This document shows, in pieces, positions 23,228-26,835 of a DNA stretch of 26,835 bases. This DNA is from CAYUQT01 sp964596165 (GTDB lineage Bacteria; Planctomycetota; Phycisphaerae; UBA1845; JAFGLZ01), in the NCBI GenBank assembly GCA_964596165.1, contig CAZQTW010000079.1, forward strand, positions 1 to 26,835, in the 5' to 3' direction. Within the stretch, counting starts at the first letter, position 1. Every line of letters starts with the position of its first letter. A program made the translations under genes and the position numbers. Under the pieces are notes generated by a model, which saw only the letters and a program-made list of their open reading frames with translations, made no database searches and was not told the DNA's origin.

Positions 23228-24862
23228 TCAGGGACGATGCCACTCATCACAGTGCGGACACAAGGCAAGGTTCTCCAGCCGGTCGCTCCGGTGTGCATTT
23301 CGAATGTGGTTGATTGGCTCTCCGTTCCAGATTGCCGCGAGTGAATCGTCGGGAATGCGGCCGATCACCTGGCGGGCGGCAAAGTCCTGGTCACAGGTGA
23401 CGACGACACCATCGGCAAGGACGACAACACGCGACCAGAGGCGGCTGCATGAAGAACGATGCGGAGGGGCTATTCGGGGCCCTTCCACTTCAGGAATCTG
23501 TTGGGCGCAATGGGGAGGACCGATGATATTCGCCCAGCCGGCCTTGCGGATCCAGTGATCAAAGAATGCTTCCTGTTCCGGCATTGTGGCCCGGATCTTG
23601 GCCATTTCAGGAACGATCAGCGGACCGGCGGACTTACGCTCCGCACAGCGCGCAAGGGCTGCCTGAATGTTCGCCGTGACCTGCTCGAAGTGGTCCGCAC
23701 CGTTGAGCGCCCTATAGGTCGCAACGGAGTGGGTGTCGATCGTGACGTTAAGGACGTCGACATCGTGGTCGATCAGGATATCGATCGTCTTTTCGTTGAG
23801 GCCGATGCCGTTTGTACGAACCGCAATCCCAAACACACGGGATTCACGCAACGCGTCGAGAACTCCGCTCAGGTCCGGGTGCAAGAGCGGTTCGCCGAAT
23901 CCGCCCAAGACAACGAGAGAATCGTCGCAGTGGCCCAGCTCTGCCGCTAGTGAGCGGGCGGTCTCAAGGACCAGAGGGCCCCGTCGCGGAACCCTGCGGC
24001 CGCGGGGTCGAAGCTTTGTCTCGGGGAGTTGATCGTCCGTCGTCAGTTCGATCTCGGTTTCCCGGGGCAGGGATTCCGGACGCCCCGCCCAACGATCGGT
24101 TACGAAGCGGCAGATGCCTTCAGCATCGAGTTGATCCGCCTGTTTAGCGGTCAGCAGCTCGGTCAACAGGCTCACGGACCTCTGGGTATCGGCGAGCAGA
24201 CGGACGGGGGTCGTTACCATCAGGTTCGAAACGACGTAGCAACAGGGCCTTGTGGTAAGATCCATCTGAGGATTGTCGGGCATATACGTCAGCAGAGCGC
24301 CGGCAGGCTGGCCGGCCTGATGGAGGTCTTCAAGGATATCGGGACGAGCCAGGAACGGCGCCAGGCCGGGCGGCGCCTGGGAGAATACCATCCGTGTGTC
24401 TTCGGCAAGTCGGTCGAAGTGGTCAATCATGCCGTCGATCAGGAGCGGATCGATGACCGCTGCCGCCGCCGGAACCGAGGCCACGGCATCGGCGGCCTCG
24501 CGACGTCCCAAGGCCGCGAGGGCCCCGGCATGGAGGTCCTCGTCCCACCAGCACAGTCCGCCAACGCCCCCGCGCCACGCGTCGAGGGCCCACTTGCGGG
24601 CGTGGCGCACACGGTTGTGCCACATCGGACGCCCACCGGCGTGGGCCTCGACCACCACCGGCAGTCCCTGCACGAGCGCCGCCACCTCGTCGCGCTGGTC
24701 GAGTGAGGAGAGGACGTGGATGGATGCGATCTTCCGCGATCGTCGAAGTCGCTCGATCGTCCGGCGCAGGATGGGCACGCCGGCGAGCGGTCGATCGGGA
24801 CGTATGGAGGTACCCAACGGGGGGGTGCGCAGGTCGACCTGGATGGCGGCGATGGCTTTCAT
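23228..24862 (-). CDS. Fusion of a nucleotidyltransferase-like domain to a cysteine-less radical-SAM/SPASM-like domain
   Basis: The 544-residue protein has two parts. Residues 1-250 resemble the SpsF/CMP-sugar nucleotidyltransferase fold (AAIQVDLRTPPLG, LAGVPILRRTIERLRR, WWDEDLH), though the usual phosphate-binding loop is not recognisable. Residues 265-544 follow the radical SAM/SPASM pattern: EIELTT (270-275), GGFGEPLLHPD (320-330), IAVRTNGIGLN, and a SPASM-like tail with Cys472, Cys490, Cys535 and Cys538 ending in CPHCDEWHRP. Where the CxxxCxxC should follow EIELTT the sequence is DDQLPETKLRPRG, with no cysteine, so a SAM-cleaving cluster is not expected. The ATG overlaps the stop of the Maf-like gene by four bases (ATGA), so the pair is translationally coupled. 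Function is unknown; a role in glycosyl donor or glycan processing is inference. Confidence 0.75.
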   Translation of the reverse strand: MKAIAAIQVDLRTPPLGTSIRPDRPLAGVPILRRTIERLRRSRKIASIHVLSSLDQRDEVAALVQGLPVVVEAHAGGRPMWHNRVRHARKWALDAWRGGVGGLCWWDEDLHAGALAALGRREAADAVASVPAAAAVIDPLLIDGMIDHFDRLAEDTRMVFSQAPPGLAPFLARPDILEDLHQAGQPAGALLTYMPDNPQMDLTTRPCCYVVSNLMVTTPVRLLADTQRSVSLLTELLTAKQADQLDAEGICRFVTDRWAGRPESLPRETEIELTTDDQLPETKLRPRGRRVPRRGPLVLETARSLAAELGHCDDSLVVLGGFGEPLLHPDLSGVLDALRESRVFGIAVRTNGIGLNEKTIDILIDHDVDVLNVTIDTHSVATYRALNGADHFEQVTANIQAALARCAERKSAGPLIVPEMAKIRATMPEQEAFFDHWIRKAGWANIIGPPHCAQQIPEVEGPRIAPPHRSSCSRLWSRVVVLADGVVVTCDQDFAARQVIGRIPDDSLAAIWNGEPINHIRNAHRSDRLENLALCPHCDEWHRP

Positions 24863-26808
24863 CCGGCACCACGCTCCCGGATGGCACGGTCGAACCTTTC
24901 GATGGATTCGACCAGGATCCCATCCAATACCTCGCAGCCGGCCAGGAGATTCTGGATGAAATCGATATCGCGGGAGAGTTGTCGTTTGGCCCGATCGACG
25001 CCGGTCGAGTCCCCCGCTTTGATATGTCGATCAGCCGTGAACCGTCGAAGCTCAGCCAACTGACTCACCGCGCTCACCATCTGATAGATGGTCTTGTGGT
25101 CTCGAACCCTCGCCCGCGATTCGTCCACACGGGCCACGCACCGATTGAACTCGGTCGGCCGGTCCATCAGTCCGGTGAGTGTGTTCAGCAGGCGTAGGGT
25201 TTCTTGACAAAGACCTCGAAAGGCCTCCAGCTCCGTACGGCGTTGGACAAGCCGTCGCCGGGCCGGCTCCAGTTTGCTTGCGTCAAACCACTTCAATTGC
25301 GACCGATAGGCGTTCAGTTCCGGGGGTATGGGCTTTGCGCAGAACTGCCGGGCCGCCTCGGCAAGCGTCATGATTTCGGCGCCGCGTTTTCGCACGCCTC
25401 CCTCAGTGGCGTCGATGATGCGCGATGTAGATCGAGAGAAATCACTCTCAAACTGCTGGAGATACGTGAACATGTGCTCATCGCTGTAAATGGGGTGACC
25501 GTGGATGTCGGTGACCTTGCGAAGGACGTTTCGGGCTCGAACGATCTTCTCCCATTCCTTGGTTTCGAGCGAGTTGAAGCGGCCGAGTTCCGCCCGCCAG
25601 GCCGCATGAGCCGCCGCGCCCGGAACATACATGCAGTGATCCGTATAGGCGAGATCCTGCCCCACGAATATGATTGGATCGCACCCGACGTACTGAAGGA
25701 GATAGAACGCGAGATGGGCCACGGTGGAGCCCGCCGGGATTCCTCCCCGACGCCCGAGGTCGTCGCCCACACACTGCCGGGCGAAGAGATTGTCCAGAAG
25801 CATGATGGGTCCGTGGTAGGCGTCAATGACGTGCCAAGTTGCCTTGGGTTCGGCCACCAATTGGACACCCTGAAAATCGTCCACTCCCTCAAAAAACCGG
25901 CGGGAGACCTCGTGGTAGTCGAGCGAGGTCACGAAATCAGGGACAATACCCCGCGCCAAGAGCGTCTTGAAGACGGTCTGAACGGCCGAGATGACCGCTC
26001 GGCCCGGGAGCGTGGCGAGAACGTCGATGTTGCGATAAAGCGATGGGCCGGCCGCGACAACAATGCCCGGATATCCCTTGTAGCGATCGCGGAGTATGTC
26101 GATGGAAGGCGTGGCGACGTACGTGGGCAGGTTGTTCGCGACGTTTCGGGCGGTAACGCGGGCGTTGCCGACCAGTGTCATGACGGACATGCGGCAGTAG
26201 CTCGTATACTCGCTGATCATCGCTGAAACCGTGTTGTGAAAATCGCCGGCGATCTGTTGCGAGGGTCTGTGTGTGACAATCTGCGTGCCCAGCATCATGA
26301 CGGTACTATGCGGATTGAGTCGGTCGTGGATGTGCGCGGTGACGGCCTGTGTCAGGAAGATGCATCGACCACACTCAAGAACGTCGCCAAGGTCAACCTG
26401 TTCCAGGGCCGTACGAATGAGCGGAAGGTTGGGCTCGACGATGATGATGATTGCCTCGCCGTGCAATCGGTCAAAGAGAGCGCGAACATGGTGCCCCAGT
26501 CCGAGGCCGCACACGACGAAACAGAATGCCTTGGACAAGTCGATCCCGTCCACGAACTTGGCCGCCTCCGCGACCGGATCGTAGCGGCTGTGCAGCCAGA
26601 TTCGCTGCCCTTGGGGAGTTGTCATCGCCACTGTTGGGGCGCCGGATCGTGCCTTGTCCACAGGCAGCAGCTCGTCGTCGGACAGGTTATCCAACCGGAT
26701 CGCCAGCTTCGCATCGTGACGCCAGAGCCCGGCCATGTTCCGGAGGTAGACTGACGGGGATGTGACTGTCGGATCGGGCATGTGAACCGGCGCGCCTATC
26801 CTCCCCAT
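24859..26808 (-). CDS. Maf/DUF115-family protein (motility-associated glycosyltransferase-like)
   Basis: A 649-residue protein whose N-terminal third holds a Rossmann-like region (FVVCGLGLGHHVRALFDR, IIIVEPNLPLIRTAL). The central DUF115 domain, related to the MptE-like fold, reads GIVVAAGPSLYRNIDVL (from about residue 246), FVTSLDYHEVSRRFFEGV and FVGQDLAYTDHCMYVPG (from about residue 377). In Campylobacter, Helicobacter and Aeromonas, Maf proteins transfer pseudaminic or legionaminic acid to flagellin. A C-terminal helical region of about 170 residues follows. No signal peptide is visible, so it should be cytoplasmic. The ATG at 26808 has GAGGA about 10 bases upstream and the gene is complete. 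Its stop overlaps the start of the next gene. No flagellin or nonulosonic-acid synthesis gene lies in the window. Confidence 0.82.
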   Translation of the reverse strand: MGRIGAPVHMPDPTVTSPSVYLRNMAGLWRHDAKLAIRLDNLSDDELLPVDKARSGAPTVAMTTPQGQRIWLHSRYDPVAEAAKFVDGIDLSKAFCFVVCGLGLGHHVRALFDRLHGEAIIIIVEPNLPLIRTALEQVDLGDVLECGRCIFLTQAVTAHIHDRLNPHSTVMMLGTQIVTHRPSQQIAGDFHNTVSAMISEYTSYCRMSVMTLVGNARVTARNVANNLPTYVATPSIDILRDRYKGYPGIVVAAGPSLYRNIDVLATLPGRAVISAVQTVFKTLLARGIVPDFVTSLDYHEVSRRFFEGVDDFQGVQLVAEPKATWHVIDAYHGPIMLLDNLFARQCVGDDLGRRGGIPAGSTVAHLAFYLLQYVGCDPIIFVGQDLAYTDHCMYVPGAAAHAAWRAELGRFNSLETKEWEKIVRARNVLRKVTDIHGHPIYSDEHMFTYLQQFESDFSRSTSRIIDATEGGVRKRGAEIMTLAEAARQFCAKPIPPELNAYRSQLKWFDASKLEPARRRLVQRRTELEAFRGLCQETLRLLNTLTGLMDRPTEFNRCVARVDESRARVRDHKTIYQMVSAVSQLAELRRFTADRHIKAGDSTGVDRAKRQLSRDIDFIQNLLAGCEVLDGILVESIERFDRAIRERGAG

Positions 26809-26835
26809 CGCCCGGTTTCCTCACGGCGCGACGCT

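Noticed and set aside
23107..23298. Upstream extension of the purD frame
   Set aside because: PurD proteins start at MNILVVGSGGREHA; the extension contains the predicted promoter and overlaps the end of the radical-SAM-like gene.
25204..26226. 340-codon open frame antisense to the Maf-like gene
   Set aside because: Reverse shadow of the DUF115 domain with no start context.
1..26835. Search for CRISPR arrays, tRNA or rRNA genes and phage modules
   Set aside because: No regularly spaced repeats, cloverleaf-like TTCGA arms with CCA-type ends, rRNA signatures, or phage structural genes were recognised by eye.

Overview
The window is high-GC bacterial DNA, almost fully coding, with genes on both strands. 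The gene families suggest a member of the Planctomycetota. The clues are a class-III-like prepilin N-terminus of planctomycete style, a DUF115/Maf-type protein beside a nucleotidyltransferase/radical-SAM-like fusion, several Gfo/Idh/MocA and sugar-isomerase-like genes, and a stand-alone 6-phospho-3-hexuloisomerase. This taxonomic reading is inference from family content; there is no rRNA or tRNA gene here to settle it.

Left end (1-5070): the first 53 bases look like the terminus of an IS21-type insertion sequence, lying inside the 27th codon of a small membrane-protein gene. That gene follows, with an 8-base overlap, a SAM-dependent methyltransferase. Next come a broken prepilin remnant, a B12-binding radical SAM enzyme, an LPG_synthase_TM-type membrane protein, and a convergent orphan D12-class adenine-N6 DNA methyltransferase.

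Middle (5070-15250): mutL is driven by a very good sigma70-type promoter. It is followed by a TIM-barrel sugar isomerase/epimerase-like gene, an overlooked 35-residue membrane-peptide ORF with a strong ribosome binding site, an MFS transporter, valS (with a zinc-ribbon insertion) and an NCS1 cytosine/purine-type permease. The permease has a clear promoter and a strong 3' hairpin.

Right-middle (15250-21803): a minus-strand run reads Gfo/Idh oxidoreductase, alpha/beta hydrolase with helical tail, glyoxalase-II-like metallohydrolase, hxlB and rsmA. The first three genes are separated by only 6 and 18 bases. Divergent from it are a fumarylacetoacetate-hydrolase-family gene and a second, unusual Gfo/Idh-like gene. 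Together with the isomerase and the two transporters this suggests uptake and breakdown of small organic substrates such as sugar derivatives, sugar acids and nucleobases, with hxlB hinting at formaldehyde handling.

Right end (21832-26835): purD has its own promoter. Upstream of it lies a translationally coupled pair: a Maf/DUF115 protein and a fusion of a nucleotidyltransferase-like domain to a radical-SAM/SPASM-like domain. The fusion lacks the three cysteines that define radical SAM enzymes but keeps its SPASM cysteines. That pair is the best candidate for an undescribed system, plausibly acting in nonulosonic-acid or flagellin glycosylation.
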